Notes: generated from the sequence alone by a model not told the origin. A stretch of 64,000 nt of DNA from Pseudomonas sp. FP1742 (GCF_030687145.1 NZ_CP117460.1:558001-622000); one strand, 5' to 3'; counted from the first letter of the stretch, positions 46,960 to 56,445 are shown. Numbers and translations are program-made.

Positions 46960-48750
46960 TCACAGCGACTTCCACAACGAATCAAACTCTTGCGTTACCC
47001 CGACCACGCCGCCTTGAGCGGCGTTTTCGTTAGTGGCTACCTCCAGCGAACGGTAGGCAAACTGATTGAAGCTGTTGCTGCTCGCCACCCGTCGCTCCAG
47101 CTCGGCCCGGCGTTCCTGGCCGTTGGTGTTGATCAACACCTTATTGCCTTCCTGGAACGGCAGGCGCGGGGCGAGCAGGGTGGCCGGCAGGTCGATGGCG
47201 CTGATGGCGGGCAGTAACAGCCCGCGCAGGTACTGGCTGTGCTCGTCGCCGGAGCGCATCAGTTGCAGGCCGCAGGGCTCGGCGTATGGCGCAACTTGTT
47301 CGATACCCATCTGCGTGCCGCCGCCCCGTACCTGACGTATCCAGCGCACCACGGCAATGCTCCAGCCTTGGCCGGCCGTATCCTCGATACCGACCATCTC
47401 GCCGGCCTGCAGTTCGGCGGGCACTGCGCCGGGCCAGGCCAGGCAATAACCGCCAGGGCTGTGATTGATCACCGGTAGTGCATAGGTCGGGAACTGCTGC
47501 TGGCGGTCGGATGCCTCGTGGCTGTCATCGTTCTGAAGGTGCGGGTATTCGATCTCTTCGTAAGGCAGCAAAGTGTCTGCCGTGCCATGGGGGGCGGCGT
47601 CGAAGGCTTTGTTCCATTGGTCTTTGGCGCGTCCGGCCGGTTCGGTAACCGAGAACTGCGCGGGACGGGCGCCAGTTTTTTTCAGGATGTCACTGAACGA
47701 GCGCTGCCCGCCGAGATAAAAGTGCAATGCGCTCATCCCCACGCACAAGGTCAATGTGCCGTGGCCGACGGTGCGCTGGAAACCACGCTCGGCGGCCTGG
47801 CCCCAGGCGGCATGCAGGTGTTGCAGTGTGTCCAGATTCAGCCCCATCGGCACCGGCAATGGCGATGCTTTATCGGCCGACTGTTGCAGGTGGACTTCGA
47901 TGGCCGTGACCAGTGGCTGCGGATCGATCCCCAACAAACGCGCCTGTTGTTCGGGCAGGAATTTGGAGCGGTAACGCGGGCCGGTATCGAGATCCGGCGC
48001 GACGGCAAACAGCCCGTTGTCCGGTTTGTCTGGTTGCAGCTTGATCCATTGGCTCCAGGGTTCCAGCACCTCGGCGAGCCGGGCGATCTGGTTCTGGCGC
48101 AGTTGATTGCAGCGGGAAGCGCCCAGCAGAAGGGCGACGACGTAGGTTTGCTCGATGCTCAGTTTTTGCGTCTGGCTGGCCAGTTCATCACGCACGCTCA
48201 AATGTTGCAGTTGGAACTGACAGCCGATCCGATACAGCTGATGCAGTTCCAGCCACAGCCCTTCGGGTACTGGGCAATAAAGCTCGGTGGCGCGGATCAA
48301 TGCGCCGTTCAGGCAATGGATGGTCCGTTGCAACGCCTGGGTCAGCAGCGGCGCACGGTCCTTGCTCAAGCGCGGTGCGATGCGGATGACGATTTGCTTG
48401 TAGCCGATCGCCAAGTGGCTCTGCAGCGCCTGGCAAAGGTTGGCAACCTTGCGCGAGCGCTCGTCGAGCACAATCGCCTGATGCAGGAAATGCCGCTCCA
48501 GGTGCTTGCAGACGTAATACACCTCGGGCCGCAACAGTTCGAGCAATTGCAGGCGATTATCGCTGGGGGTGAGCAGTTGATTGAGTTCGCTCAAGCCTTG
48601 ATACAACTGGCGAGCGGTTTCGCCGATGTTGGCTTTGGGCAGGTTGGCGATCCAGCGCTTGAGGTCGCGAGGCGTGGCTTCGCAGAAAGACAGACCCGAC
48701 TGCGTCGGGATCGGTGCGCGTAGCAGCAGGACAGGATTGGTCTCATTCAT
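46960..48750 (-). CDS. PilZ-domain protein
   Basis: A 596-aa cytoplasmic protein that looks largely helical in its first 400 residues. In the C-terminal part VINHSPGGYCLAWPG fits the N-x-S-x-x-G element of a PilZ domain, with DRQQQF before it in the place of the RxxxR motif, where the second Arg is missing. So cyclic-di-GMP binding is uncertain. P. aeruginosa has a similar gene between fimX and psd (PA4958, from memory). The function is unknown. Confidence 0.65.
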   Translation of the reverse strand: MNETNPVLLLRAPIPTQSGLSFCEATPRDLKRWIANLPKANIGETARQLYQGLSELNQLLTPSDNRLQLLELLRPEVYYVCKHLERHFLHQAIVLDERSRKVANLCQALQSHLAIGYKQIVIRIAPRLSKDRAPLLTQALQRTIHCLNGALIRATELYCPVPEGLWLELHQLYRIGCQFQLQHLSVRDELASQTQKLSIEQTYVVALLLGASRCNQLRQNQIARLAEVLEPWSQWIKLQPDKPDNGLFAVAPDLDTGPRYRSKFLPEQQARLLGIDPQPLVTAIEVHLQQSADKASPLPVPMGLNLDTLQHLHAAWGQAAERGFQRTVGHGTLTLCVGMSALHFYLGGQRSFSDILKKTGARPAQFSVTEPAGRAKDQWNKAFDAAPHGTADTLLPYEEIEYPHLQNDDSHEASDRQQQFPTYALPVINHSPGGYCLAWPGAVPAELQAGEMVGIEDTAGQGWSIAVVRWIRQVRGGGTQMGIEQVAPYAEPCGLQLMRSGDEHSQYLRGLLLPAISAIDLPATLLAPRLPFQEGNKVLINTNGQERRAELERRVASSNSFNQFAYRSLEVATNENAAQGGVVGVTQEFDSLWKSL

Positions 48751-48815
48751 GCCGTAGACAAACTCCGACCGGGAAATGGGCAGTGAATGACTTGACTGTA
48801 GCAGCTATGAGCGAG

Positions 48816-48842
48816 GCCCCCACGAAGAATGTTCGTGGGGGC
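48816..48842. terminator. Hairpin between psd and the PilZ gene
   Basis: GCCCCCACGAA-GAATG-TTCGTGGGGGC is a perfect 11-bp stem, just after the psd stop on the minus strand. There is no T-run. Confidence 0.6.
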
Positions 48843-48853
48843 GGACCGAGGGA

Positions 48854-49714
48854 TCAGGCTACTGGCAGGCCGATGCTCTGGCCCATTTGCACTGGCGAAA
48901 GTGGGCCCAGCCCTTCAGCCCATTTCACTTGATCCGGTCCGAACAGCACGACCGCCGTGGAGCCGAGCTTGAACCGACCCAGTTCCGCACCTTTTTCCAG
49001 GTGAATCGGCGCACGCGCAGCTTCGTCGTAACGGAAGGTTTTCAGTTCGCGCTTGGGCGGCGTGACCAGCCCGGCCCAGACGGTTTCGATCGACGCCACA
49101 ATCATCGCGCCCACCAGCACCACGGCCATCGGCCCGCGCTCGGTGTCGAAAATGCACGCTACACGCTCGTTGCGGGCAAACAGTTCCGGCACATTTTCAG
49201 CGGTGGTCTGGTTGACCGAGAAGATGCGGCCGGGAATGTAGACCATCTCGCGCAGGGTGCCGGCCAGCGGCATGTGCACGCGGTGGTAATCTTTCGGCGA
49301 CAGGTAAATGGTGGCGAAATCACCGCCCATGAAGGGCGCGGCGTTGGCCGCGTCACCGCCCAGCAGTTCCAGCACGCTGAAGCTGTGGCCCTTGGCCTGG
49401 AAAACGCGTCCGTGTTCGATCAGGCCGAGCTGGCTGACGGCACCGTCGGCCGGGCTGAGGATCGCGCCAGGGGTTGGGTCCAGCGGGCGAGCGCCGTCTT
49501 TCAAGGCGCGGGTGAAGAACGCATTGAAGTGCTCGTAAGCCGTCAGGTCCTCGACCAGCGCCTGGGACATGTCCACTTGATAGCGCTTGGCGAACCAGGC
49601 GGTAAAGGCGTTCTTGAACCAGCGCACGCGGCATTCGGCAATGCAGCCGGCCAGTCGCGAGAGCAAGTGATGGGGCAGCAGGTATTGGCTGAGGATAAAC
49701 AAACGCTTATTCAT
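48854..49714 (-). CDS. psd: Psd, phosphatidylserine decarboxylase
   Basis: A 286-aa proenzyme that makes phosphatidylethanolamine at the inner membrane. The LGST self-cleavage motif is at 250-253, giving a pyruvoyl group from Ser252. Asp90 (SPADGAV) and His147 ([10 protein letters not shown]) complete the catalytic set. Length is normal. It lies 18 bases after rhdA on the same strand. Confidence 0.96.
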   Translation of the reverse strand: MNKRLFILSQYLLPHHLLSRLAGCIAECRVRWFKNAFTAWFAKRYQVDMSQALVEDLTAYEHFNAFFTRALKDGARPLDPTPGAILSPADGAVSQLGLIEHGRVFQAKGHSFSVLELLGGDAANAAPFMGGDFATIYLSPKDYHRVHMPLAGTLREMVYIPGRIFSVNQTTAENVPELFARNERVACIFDTERGPMAVVLVGAMIVASIETVWAGLVTPPKRELKTFRYDEAARAPIHLEKGAELGRFKLGSTAVVLFGPDQVKWAEGLGPLSPVQMGQSIGLPVA

Positions 49715-49732
49715 TAACTGTCCTTGAAAAAC

Positions 49733-50548
49733 TTAAATCTCAACGGGCGTGTCGGGGTGGTTGCCCCATTCGCCCCAGGAGCCGGCGTAGCCTTTGACTC
49801 GCGGATAACCGAGCGATTTGGCTACCAGATAGGTGAAGCCAGAACGATGGTGTGTCTGGCAGTGGGTAATGACTTCTTTGTCTTTGGTAATACCGAGTTG
49901 TTCCAGGATTTTCGGCATGTCGGTGCGGATACGCAGGTTGCGCGCCTGATCCATGCCGGCGGTCCATTCGAAATTGACCGCGCCGGGGATGTGCCCGCCT
50001 TTGGCCGCCAGCACTTTTTCGCCGGAGTATTCCAGCGGCCCGCGCGCGTCCCAGATCGCCAGGTCGGCGGCGCCGAGACGGCTTTGCAGGTACTCGCGGG
50101 TGGCAGTGGGTTCGTCGTGCAAGGTCAACGCAACCGGGCCACCGACTGGAGGCGGGATCTGGATCGACATGGGCGAGCCTTCCGCCAGCCAGGCCGGCAG
50201 GCCGCCGTCCAGGTAGTGGTATTTGCGGTGGCCGATGACATCCAGCAACCAGATAAAACGTCCTGCCCAACCGCCGCCTTCATCGTCATAGACGACATAG
50301 ACCGCATCGGGGTTGTGCCCCAGTTCGCCGAACAGTGCTTCAAGCGCGGCTTGGGTCGGCAGCAGGCCGGGCGCAGGCGCCTGGCCCAGCTGAGTGCGTT
50401 TTGGATCGACAAAGCGTGCACCGGGGATATGCCCTGCGGCATAGCGGGCGCTGCTGGTCAGGTCTACCAGAATCAGTTCGCGGGAGTCGAGACGCGGGAG
50501 CAGGTCGCTCGGTTCGATCACCAGCGCCAAGCCAGAGAAGTCAGACAT
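49733..50548 (-). CDS. rhdA: RhdA, thiosulfate sulfurtransferase
   Basis: A 271-aa tandem-domain rhodanese with the active loop CQTHHR (Cys230), exactly the loop described for Azotobacter RhdA, which also has 271 residues. It moves sulfane sulfur from thiosulfate to cyanide or other acceptors. GGAGA precedes the ATG at 50548; an in-frame upstream ATG at 50566 has no site. It is followed by psd in a likely operon. Confidence 0.95.
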   Translation of the reverse strand: MSDFSGLALVIEPSDLLPRLDSRELILVDLTSSARYAAGHIPGARFVDPKRTQLGQAPAPGLLPTQAALEALFGELGHNPDAVYVVYDDEGGGWAGRFIWLLDVIGHRKYHYLDGGLPAWLAEGSPMSIQIPPPVGGPVALTLHDEPTATREYLQSRLGAADLAIWDARGPLEYSGEKVLAAKGGHIPGAVNFEWTAGMDQARNLRIRTDMPKILEQLGITKDKEVITHCQTHHRSGFTYLVAKSLGYPRVKGYAGSWGEWGNHPDTPVEI

Positions 50549-50595
50549 GTGAGGTCTCCAGAGCACAAAGGGGAGGATTGTAGCGCAGCGTCATG

Positions 50596-50646
50596 AGGGC
50601 CTGTTATCAGTTATTTCGGCACAGGAAGTAACTGAAAACAGGCCCT
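50596..50646. repeat. Inverted repeat upstream of rhdA
   Basis: AGGGCCTGTT and AACAGGCCCT form the outer stem, with a further TCAGTTA/TAACTGA stem inside. It may be part of the repeated-element patch that continues to 50830. Confidence 0.7.
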
Positions 50647-50683
50647 GATGGTTAATGCCGGTCAGTTAAGTCGTAATGCGATC

Positions 50684-50830
50684 TGTAGCAGCTGCCGAGC
50701 CTGCGAGGCTGCGTTCGGCTGCGCAGCAGTCGTGAATCCGGCTGATGTGGTCTGCCTGATGCACCGCAAGTTCTGGTTTGACGACTGCTGCGCAGCCGAA
50801 CGCAGCCTCGCAGGCTCGGCAGCTGCTACA
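50684..50830. repeat. 50-bp perfect inverted repeat
   Basis: The arms 50684-50733 and 50781-50830 are exact reverse complements over 50 bases (left begins TGTAGCAGCTGCCGAGCCTG, right ends GGCTCGGCAGCTGCTACA), separated by 47 bases. It fills the gap between rhdA and the HDOD gene. Elements with this kind of core are widespread in P. fluorescens genomes, so it is probably a non-autonomous repeated element that can form a long hairpin. Confidence 0.92.
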
Positions 50831-50835
50831 CGGCC

Positions 50836-52368
50836 CTAGCGGTGGCTGAAGTTGTGCAGGGCCTTTTCGATGCACTGCGCGGTTTTGCCGAAAGCTTGCA
50901 CGGTGATTTCCGAGAACGGGCCGCCGCCCTGATCCGCTACCACGATCATGATTACCCGGCCGTTGTTGACCAGTGAGCGCAGCAGCAGGTGTTCACCACT
51001 GAACTGAGAGCGCAGGCTGGCCGGCAACAGGGCCGAGAATTGCGCATTGTTGGCAGGCGTCAGGCGTACCTGGGCCTGTTGCGCGAGCAGGCGTTGCAGC
51101 ACGGTGCTCTGGCTGACCGCCAGGTTCAGGCCGGCCACTTCCCTGGGCAGCCCGGCGGTCTGGTGCACGCGCAGATTGGCGTGCGTGCGGTCGGCCATCA
51201 GGATCATCACCCGCCGCATGCCGCACGCCACCAAGGCGTCTCGGGCCGATGTGGTCAAGTGCATGGCATTGGTGAAGCGGCTTGGCTCCACCAGCAATTC
51301 GGCACATTGCTTGCGCCATTTCGCCAGGTCTTCGGCGGTGGGGGCCGGGGCGGGGAGCAAACCGGCGTGGATGCGCCTGGTGCCCGACGGCCAGATGAGT
51401 GCTTCGGCCGGGTGCCAGAGATCCGGCATGGCATGTTGGCGCGCACTGTTGACGGCTTGCTGGTGCAATTGTTGCTGCACCTCATCCATCGGCATTTGCA
51501 GGTAAAGGCTGGTCAGGTACTGCCAGCGCTCGCAATGGGGACTGTCCCAGGCCTGTTGTGCCGCCAATGCCAGGCCGTTGGCCAACAGCACGGTATTGGC
51601 GGGCTGATTGAGCCAGCGGCGCAACGTCGGGTCGTCATCGAGGCGATTCTGTTGGCGCAATGGATGATCGCTGTCGCGAGCGATGCGCAGGACTTTCACC
51701 AGCTCACGTTGCTCGCTGCGCAGCAGCCGATAACCCTGTTGGACCCAGATCGGCAGGCGCCAGACGTCCACCAGTGCCAGGCAGATTTCCAGCAGGCGAA
51801 CACCGAATAATTGCTTTTCGACTTTGCGTGCCGACTCGCCTTTATGGATGACCCGCAGCTCCCACTCCTCAAGCAACTGCGGATGGGTCAACGCCATGGG
51901 CCACAGTGGCGAGAGAAACAACAGACTGCCCCAGTGGATGTCCTGCCACAGGCGCGCCAGGCGACTGGCAAAAAAGCCATTGGCCTGTTGGGTGGCGTGC
52001 TGGCTGATCAGTTGAAGCTGGCGCAGGGCGACGGGGATCTGCAACTGGGGTTCGGCGGGCAGGCGATCGAGCAGTTCTTCGGTGCGTTTCAAACCGAGGC
52101 GATTGATCGCCACCTCAAGGTTTTCAGCCGGTGTCGTCATGCTGCCGTGGCTGTGGCGGTTGGCTTCGCGAATCACACTCAAGGCCAGGGCCGGGCTGTC
52201 CTGCATCAGTTCGGCGATGTCGCGCAACGAACTGCGATTATCGCGGATGGCTTTGCAGACGCGGTCGTGACTGGCTTGCGGAACCGGTAGACGCACGCCG
52301 TCGAGAAGCTTGACCCAGCCTTCGAGAGTGGTCGGTTTTGGTGTTGGGACGTTCGTTTCGTTAGCCAT
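50836..52368 (-). CDS. HDOD-domain signalling protein
   Basis: A 510-aa cytoplasmic protein. The N-terminal half (about 20-230) is HDOD-like: LPVPQASHDRVCKAIRDNRS and SSLRDIAELMQDSPALALSV are the typical beginning, and NRLGLKRTEELLDRL follows. The C-terminal third, with LVACGMRRVMILMADRTHA and LLLRSLVNNGRVIMIVVAD, looks like a GAF-type domain. It lies between rhdA and motA as in P. aeruginosa. HDOD proteins often link to cyclic-di-GMP and motility control; its exact role is unknown. Confidence 0.75.
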   Translation of the reverse strand: MANETNVPTPKPTTLEGWVKLLDGVRLPVPQASHDRVCKAIRDNRSSLRDIAELMQDSPALALSVIREANRHSHGSMTTPAENLEVAINRLGLKRTEELLDRLPAEPQLQIPVALRQLQLISQHATQQANGFFASRLARLWQDIHWGSLLFLSPLWPMALTHPQLLEEWELRVIHKGESARKVEKQLFGVRLLEICLALVDVWRLPIWVQQGYRLLRSEQRELVKVLRIARDSDHPLRQQNRLDDDPTLRRWLNQPANTVLLANGLALAAQQAWDSPHCERWQYLTSLYLQMPMDEVQQQLHQQAVNSARQHAMPDLWHPAEALIWPSGTRRIHAGLLPAPAPTAEDLAKWRKQCAELLVEPSRFTNAMHLTTSARDALVACGMRRVMILMADRTHANLRVHQTAGLPREVAGLNLAVSQSTVLQRLLAQQAQVRLTPANNAQFSALLPASLRSQFSGEHLLLRSLVNNGRVIMIVVADQGGGPFSEITVQAFGKTAQCIEKALHNFSHR

Positions 52369-52438
52369 GTCTGGAGGCGATCATCGTCTGCATTACCTAT
52401 GCCCGAGGTGGGTCAAATTGGCTTTTCGCCTGAACTGG

Positions 52439-52466
52439 CTATAGTCTGGCGCAGTTTTGCCGATAA
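52439..52466 (+). promoter_or_regulatory. FliA (sigma-28) promoter of motAB
   Basis: CTATA at 52439-52443, a 15-base spacer and the perfect -10 box GCCGATAA at 52459-52466, 69 bases before the motA ATG. The consensus is CTAAA-N15-GCCGATAA, so only one base of the -35 differs. Confidence 0.85.
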
Positions 52467-52534
52467 GTAGAAGAAGAGATTTTTTAACTTCCGAATATGA
52501 CCTTGAACCCGACTCAGTAAGTGCTCTCCTACCT

Positions 52535-53386
52535 ATGGCTAAAATTATCGGCATCATCGTCGTATTCGCGAGCGTGCTCGGCGGATACGTGCTTTCCCAC
52601 GGCAAGATTGCCGCTCTCATCCAGCCTTTCGAGGTGATGATTATCGGTGGCGCGGCCCTTGGCGCCTTCCTGCAGGCCAACCCCGGCCATATGACGATGC
52701 ACGTGCTCAAGAAAGCCTTGGGCATGTTCAATTCGCGCTTCAACCACACCTTCTACCTGGAGGTGCTGGGGCTGATCTACGAGATCCTCAACAAGAGCCG
52801 TCGCGAAGGCATGATGGCGATCGAAGGCGACATCGAAGATGCCGCCGCGAGCCCGATCTTCGCCAAGTACCCGGCGGTGCTGAAAGATGAACGCATGACC
52901 GCGTACATCTGCGATTACCTGCGCATCATGTCCTCCGGCAACATGGCTCCCCATGAGCTTGAAGGCTTGTTCGACATGGAGCTGACCAGCCTCAAGGAAG
53001 ACCTGGACCACCCTTCCCACGCCGTCAGCGGCGTCGCCGATGCCATGCCTGGTTTCGGTATCGTCGCGGCAGTATTGGGTATTGTTGTGACCATGGCCTC
53101 CCTGGGTGAAAGCGACCAGAAGTCCATTGGTCTGCACGTGGGTGCGGCGCTGGTAGGTACCTTCTTCGGTATTCTCGCCGCCTACGGTTTCTTTGGTCCG
53201 TTGTCCCATGCCCTGGGCCACGACGCCAAGGAAGAACTGAACGTCTACGAAGCCATCAAGGCCTCGCTGGTGGCTTCGGCTTCCGGCATGCCGCCATCGC
53301 TGGCGGTGGAATTCGGCCGCAAGGTTCTGTACCCGGCGCACCGCCCTAGCTTCGCTGAGCTGGAACAAGCGGTCCGCGGTCGCTAA
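52535..53386 (+). CDS. motA: MotA, flagellar stator subunit
   Basis: A 283-aa inner-membrane protein with four helices. IIGIIVVFASVLGGYVLSHG and VMIIGGAALGAFLQANPG are the first two; PGFGIVAAVLGIVVTMASLG and VGAALVGTFFGILAAYGFFG the last two. The cytoplasmic loop contains the charged residues that meet FliG. The ATG at 52535 gives the standard N-terminus MAKIIG; it lacks a strong ribosome site. With MotB it forms the proton-driven stator. motB starts 4 bases after its stop. Confidence 0.96.
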   Translation: MAKIIGIIVVFASVLGGYVLSHGKIAALIQPFEVMIIGGAALGAFLQANPGHMTMHVLKKALGMFNSRFNHTFYLEVLGLIYEILNKSRREGMMAIEGDIEDAAASPIFAKYPAVLKDERMTAYICDYLRIMSSGNMAPHELEGLFDMELTSLKEDLDHPSHAVSGVADAMPGFGIVAAVLGIVVTMASLGESDQKSIGLHVGAALVGTFFGILAAYGFFGPLSHALGHDAKEELNVYEAIKASLVASASGMPPSLAVEFGRKVLYPAHRPSFAELEQAVRGR

Positions 53387-53389
53387 GTC

Positions 53390-54436
53390 ATGGAAAATAA
53401 CCAGCCGATAATCATCAAGCGCGTAAAGAAATACGCGGGCGGGCATCACGGGGGCTCCTGGAAAATCGCCTTCGCGGACTTCGCGACGGCGATGATGGCG
53501 TTCTTCCTGGTGCTGTGGCTGTTGTCCACGGCAACACCGGAACAGAAGATCGCCATCGCCGGTTACTTCAAGGACCCGGTCGGTTTTACCGAAAGCGGTA
53601 CGCCGTACATCATCGATCTGGGCGGCTCGCCGACCCTGGCGCCGGAGACCACCCTCAACCCCGAGGTGAAATCCCAGCCGCAGCCGGACAAGGTGACGGT
53701 CGACACCGAACAGGTCGAAAGCATGGCCGAACAGGTCGAGAAGGAACGCCTGGAGTTGTTGCTGCAAGAGCTGCAGAACAAGGTCGATGAAAACCCGCAG
53801 TTGCAGAAATTCAAGGACCAGATCCTCTTCGAAATTACCCAGGACGGTTTGCGCATCCAGATCATGGACGCTGAAAACCGCCCGATGTTCGACTCCGGCA
53901 GTGCGCGCCTGAAGCCGTATTTCGAAGACATCCTGCTGGCCATGGCCGACACCATCAAAGCGGTGCCGAACAAGATCAGCATCAGTGGCCACACCGATGC
54001 CAAGCCGTACTCGGGCACCGGCGATTTCGGCAACTGGGAACTCTCGTCCAACCGCGCCAACGCGGCTCGTCGTGCGTTGGTCGCCGGCAGCTATCCAGAC
54101 TCGCAAGTGGCGCGCGTCGTGGGTTATGCCTCATCGGCACTGTTCGACCGGGAGAACCCGTTCAACCCGGTCAACCGCCGGATCGACATTGTGGTGCTGA
54201 CCAAGAAAGCCCAGCGCGCCATCGAAGGTGAGCAAGGTGCCGAACCGGCGCCAGCGCCGACGCAAGGGCAGGGTGGTCCGGGCGAAGTGCCTGCGCCGCC
54301 AGCCGATCCGAACGCATTGCCGGCGGACAAAGAACCGCTGCCGGCACACGAACTTCGTGAGCGTTTGAATCTGTTTGATAATCCGGCGCCGAAGCCGGGC
54401 GAGCCGCCCAAACCTGCTGTACCGCCCAAGCAATAA
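53390..54436 (+). CDS. motB: MotB, flagellar stator subunit
   Basis: A 348-aa protein with one helix containing the proton-carrying Asp30 (AFADFATAMMAFFLVLWLL) and an OmpA-type peptidoglycan-binding domain (SISGHTDAKPYSG and NWELSSNRANAARRAL). A long Pro/Ala-rich tail follows. It anchors the MotA ring to the cell wall. Ends in a clear terminator. Confidence 0.96.
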   Translation: MENNQPIIIKRVKKYAGGHHGGSWKIAFADFATAMMAFFLVLWLLSTATPEQKIAIAGYFKDPVGFTESGTPYIIDLGGSPTLAPETTLNPEVKSQPQPDKVTVDTEQVESMAEQVEKERLELLLQELQNKVDENPQLQKFKDQILFEITQDGLRIQIMDAENRPMFDSGSARLKPYFEDILLAMADTIKAVPNKISISGHTDAKPYSGTGDFGNWELSSNRANAARRALVAGSYPDSQVARVVGYASSALFDRENPFNPVNRRIDIVVLTKKAQRAIEGEQGAEPAPAPTQGQGGPGEVPAPPADPNALPADKEPLPAHELRERLNLFDNPAPKPGEPPKPAVPPKQ

Positions 54437-54443
54437 CCTGCAG

Positions 54444-54468
54444 AAAAGCCACCATGAGTGGCTTTTTT
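54444..54468 (+). terminator. Terminator of motAB
   Basis: AAAAGCCAC-CATGA-GTGGCTTTT with a T-run (TTTTTT), 7 bases after the motB stop. Confidence 0.92.
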
Positions 54469-54546
54469 GTTTCTGGCTACGTCACTGCAGCGTCGCAATG
54501 ACTCGACTCACTGCAAGTTTGTTTTCGGAATCATGGAAGATCAGTA

Positions 54547-55713
54547 ATGGAAAGACTCAAGTTCTATTTTCAGCAGCATGGCAATGCGCCCTTCAAGTTT
54601 GGTGAAGGGCGGGTCAGTGGCTACATCTCGGCCACACTCGGGCTATTGAGCCTGCTGGCGGTATTCTGCTTTCTCTTTCCTGAATGGCTGACCACCGCCG
54701 AACTGCGCAAGGTGTACGACGAACAGTTTGCGCGCACCACGCTATTGCTCGGGCTGGTACTGTCCTTCAGCCTGGGCACCCTGAATATCCTGCTTAACAA
54801 GCGCAAGCGCCTGGGGATCACCGGACTTGTCGCCTCGGGTCTGGCGGTGTTTCTCGGCGGCACCAATGTGCAGATCAGTTCGATTGGGCAAACACCGTAT
54901 TCGCTGGGGCTGGACTGGTTCGTCCTGGCCCTGCTGGTGTCGGCCATCGTCTTTATCCCCCTGGAAAAACTCTATTCCAAGGACCCCGAGCAAAATATTC
55001 TGCGTCCGCATTGGCGCACTGACCTGACCTACTTTTTTGTCAGTCATATGCTGGTGCAGTTCATCCTGATTTTTATCACAGCCTCTTCGAGCTATGTGGC
55101 CGGTTGGGCGGTGTCGACAGACTTGCAGGCCAACGTACAAAGCCTGCCGATCGTTGTGCAGTTTTTGCTGGCGGTGCTGGTGGCCGACCTCGGTCAGTAC
55201 TGGCTGCATCGGCTGTATCACGTCGTGCCGTGGTTATGGCGTATGCATGCCGTGCATCACTCAAGCACGCACATGGACTGGCTCGCCGGTTCGCGTGTCC
55301 ACTTCATCGAGATTTTGCTGACTCGCACCGGCGTGCTGGTGCCTTTGATGCTGCTGGGCTTCGCGCCACAGGCGTTGAACGCCTACGTGATTCTGGTCGG
55401 CGTACAGGCCGTGCTGGCCCACGCCAATGTGCGGATCAACGGCGGCTGGCTGAATTATGTGATGGTCCTGCCGCGTTATCACCATTGGCATCATGCCCGG
55501 CACAAGGATTACATCTACAAGAACTATGCGATCCATACGCCGCTGGTGGATATGCTGTTCGGCACCTTCAAGTTGCCACCCAAGGAGTGGCCGACGCGCT
55601 ACGGGGTTTTTGGCAAGGACTTGCCGGGCGGTATCCTGCGCCAGCACTTGTACCCGTTTCAGAAGCCCGAGCTGAAGAGCGTCGAACCGAAACCGCCGGC
55701 CGCGGTTTCCTGA
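54547..55713 (+). CDS. Fatty-acid hydroxylase / sterol desaturase family protein
   Basis: A 388-aa membrane protein with about seven helices and the three histidine clusters of this di-iron family: HRLYH, HAVHHSSTHMDW and HHWHHARHKDYIYKNY. It probably hydroxylates or desaturates an acyl chain or other lipid in the inner membrane. The start ATG at 54547 is 13 bases after an AAGATC, a weak site. It is set between the motB and the next terminators as a single-gene unit, in the variable gap between motB and rsgA. Confidence 0.85.
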   Translation: MERLKFYFQQHGNAPFKFGEGRVSGYISATLGLLSLLAVFCFLFPEWLTTAELRKVYDEQFARTTLLLGLVLSFSLGTLNILLNKRKRLGITGLVASGLAVFLGGTNVQISSIGQTPYSLGLDWFVLALLVSAIVFIPLEKLYSKDPEQNILRPHWRTDLTYFFVSHMLVQFILIFITASSSYVAGWAVSTDLQANVQSLPIVVQFLLAVLVADLGQYWLHRLYHVVPWLWRMHAVHHSSTHMDWLAGSRVHFIEILLTRTGVLVPLMLLGFAPQALNAYVILVGVQAVLAHANVRINGGWLNYVMVLPRYHHWHHARHKDYIYKNYAIHTPLVDMLFGTFKLPPKEWPTRYGVFGKDLPGGILRQHLYPFQKPELKSVEPKPPAAVS

Positions 55714-55716
55714 GGT

Positions 55717-55746
55717 AAAAAAAGCCGCGATGATCGCGGCTTTTTT
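55717..55746 (+). terminator. Terminator after the fatty-acid hydroxylase gene
   Basis: AAAAGCCGCGA-TGA-TCGCGGCTTTTTT is a strong intrinsic terminator. The same hairpin, in reverse orientation, occurs at 58738-58763, and a cut-short copy at 56450-56470. Confidence 0.95.
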
Positions 55747-56175
55747 GTCTCTGCTGCTTCGTCCTGAATAAGGTTTACACCTTCTGGCTTCTTATCAGGA
55801 AGTCGTTATGGACAATCACTCCTTGCCACAGCTTCAACGGCAAAACCGCTGGATTGGATGCCGCTAATCATTTTCGTGGCGTCACGAAAATGATCGGCAA
55901 AGGCGGGCAGCGACTGTCGATCTGGAACTCGAATAAGACAGCAACGAACGGAAGGTGGATTGATTAACCGCGCGATGGGCTGACGGTGCCAGCGGTAAAA
56001 ATCAAGGAGTGAGGCTTGTTCGGAGAATGATGTAGGACAGTTCCGAGGCGTATTGGCCGGGTTTACTTACCCAGATTGCTCGCCTACAGTTCGCTCGTCG
56101 CTGACGAATCAGCGATCGATCTTAGCCGGTCGAAACAAAGATGAATCCTCACCCAAGTGACCGGAGTTAGACCTA
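55747..56175. other. 430-base stretch without a clear gene
   Basis: It holds a 19-codon frame (55808-55867, MDNHSLPQLQRQNRWIGCR) without a good ribosome site and directly after it a perfect 12-bp palindrome ATCATTTTCGTG-GCGT-CACGAAAATGAT (55867-55894). The rest shows no coding signal. It probably includes the promoter of the small gene at 56176, but no sure elements are seen. Confidence 0.5.
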
Positions 56176-56445
56176 ATGGCTAAGTATCACCCCTTGCAAG
56201 GCAATTTCAGCGTCGGCCCGACTCTGTATATCGACACCGAAGCCAAAGTCTCGGATCTCCTCGAAACCGCCACTCACCGAATCAAAGCCGCGCGCAATCT
56301 GCTCAATAGCGTCACCTGCCTGTGCATCAAAAACGTCGAAGGTCACGATCTGGAGCATTTCGCCAATGCTGCACACCTGTTGATTCAGGACGGCTGTGAC
56401 ACCTTGGATGCTTTGGGCTGGAAGCTGGAAAAAGCCGCACGTTGA
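56176..56445 (+). CDS. Small Pseudomonas protein of unknown function
   Basis: An 89-aa protein, MAKYHPLQGNFSVGPTLYID at the start and CDTLDALGWKLEKAAR at the end. The pattern resembles short Pseudomonas-specific helical proteins (DUF3077/DUF6124-like), with a non-polar helix AAHLLIQDGCDTLDAL near the C-terminus. GGAG lies 9 bases before the ATG. Function unknown. The end of this gene (56402-56427) has an inverted near-copy at 58697-58722. Confidence 0.6.
   Translation: MAKYHPLQGNFSVGPTLYIDTEAKVSDLLETATHRIKAARNLLNSVTCLCIKNVEGHDLEHFANAAHLLIQDGCDTLDALGWKLEKAAR

Noticed and set aside
47518..48723. Plus-strand frame opposite the PilZ gene
   Set aside because: Antisense shadow without ribosome site or known domain.
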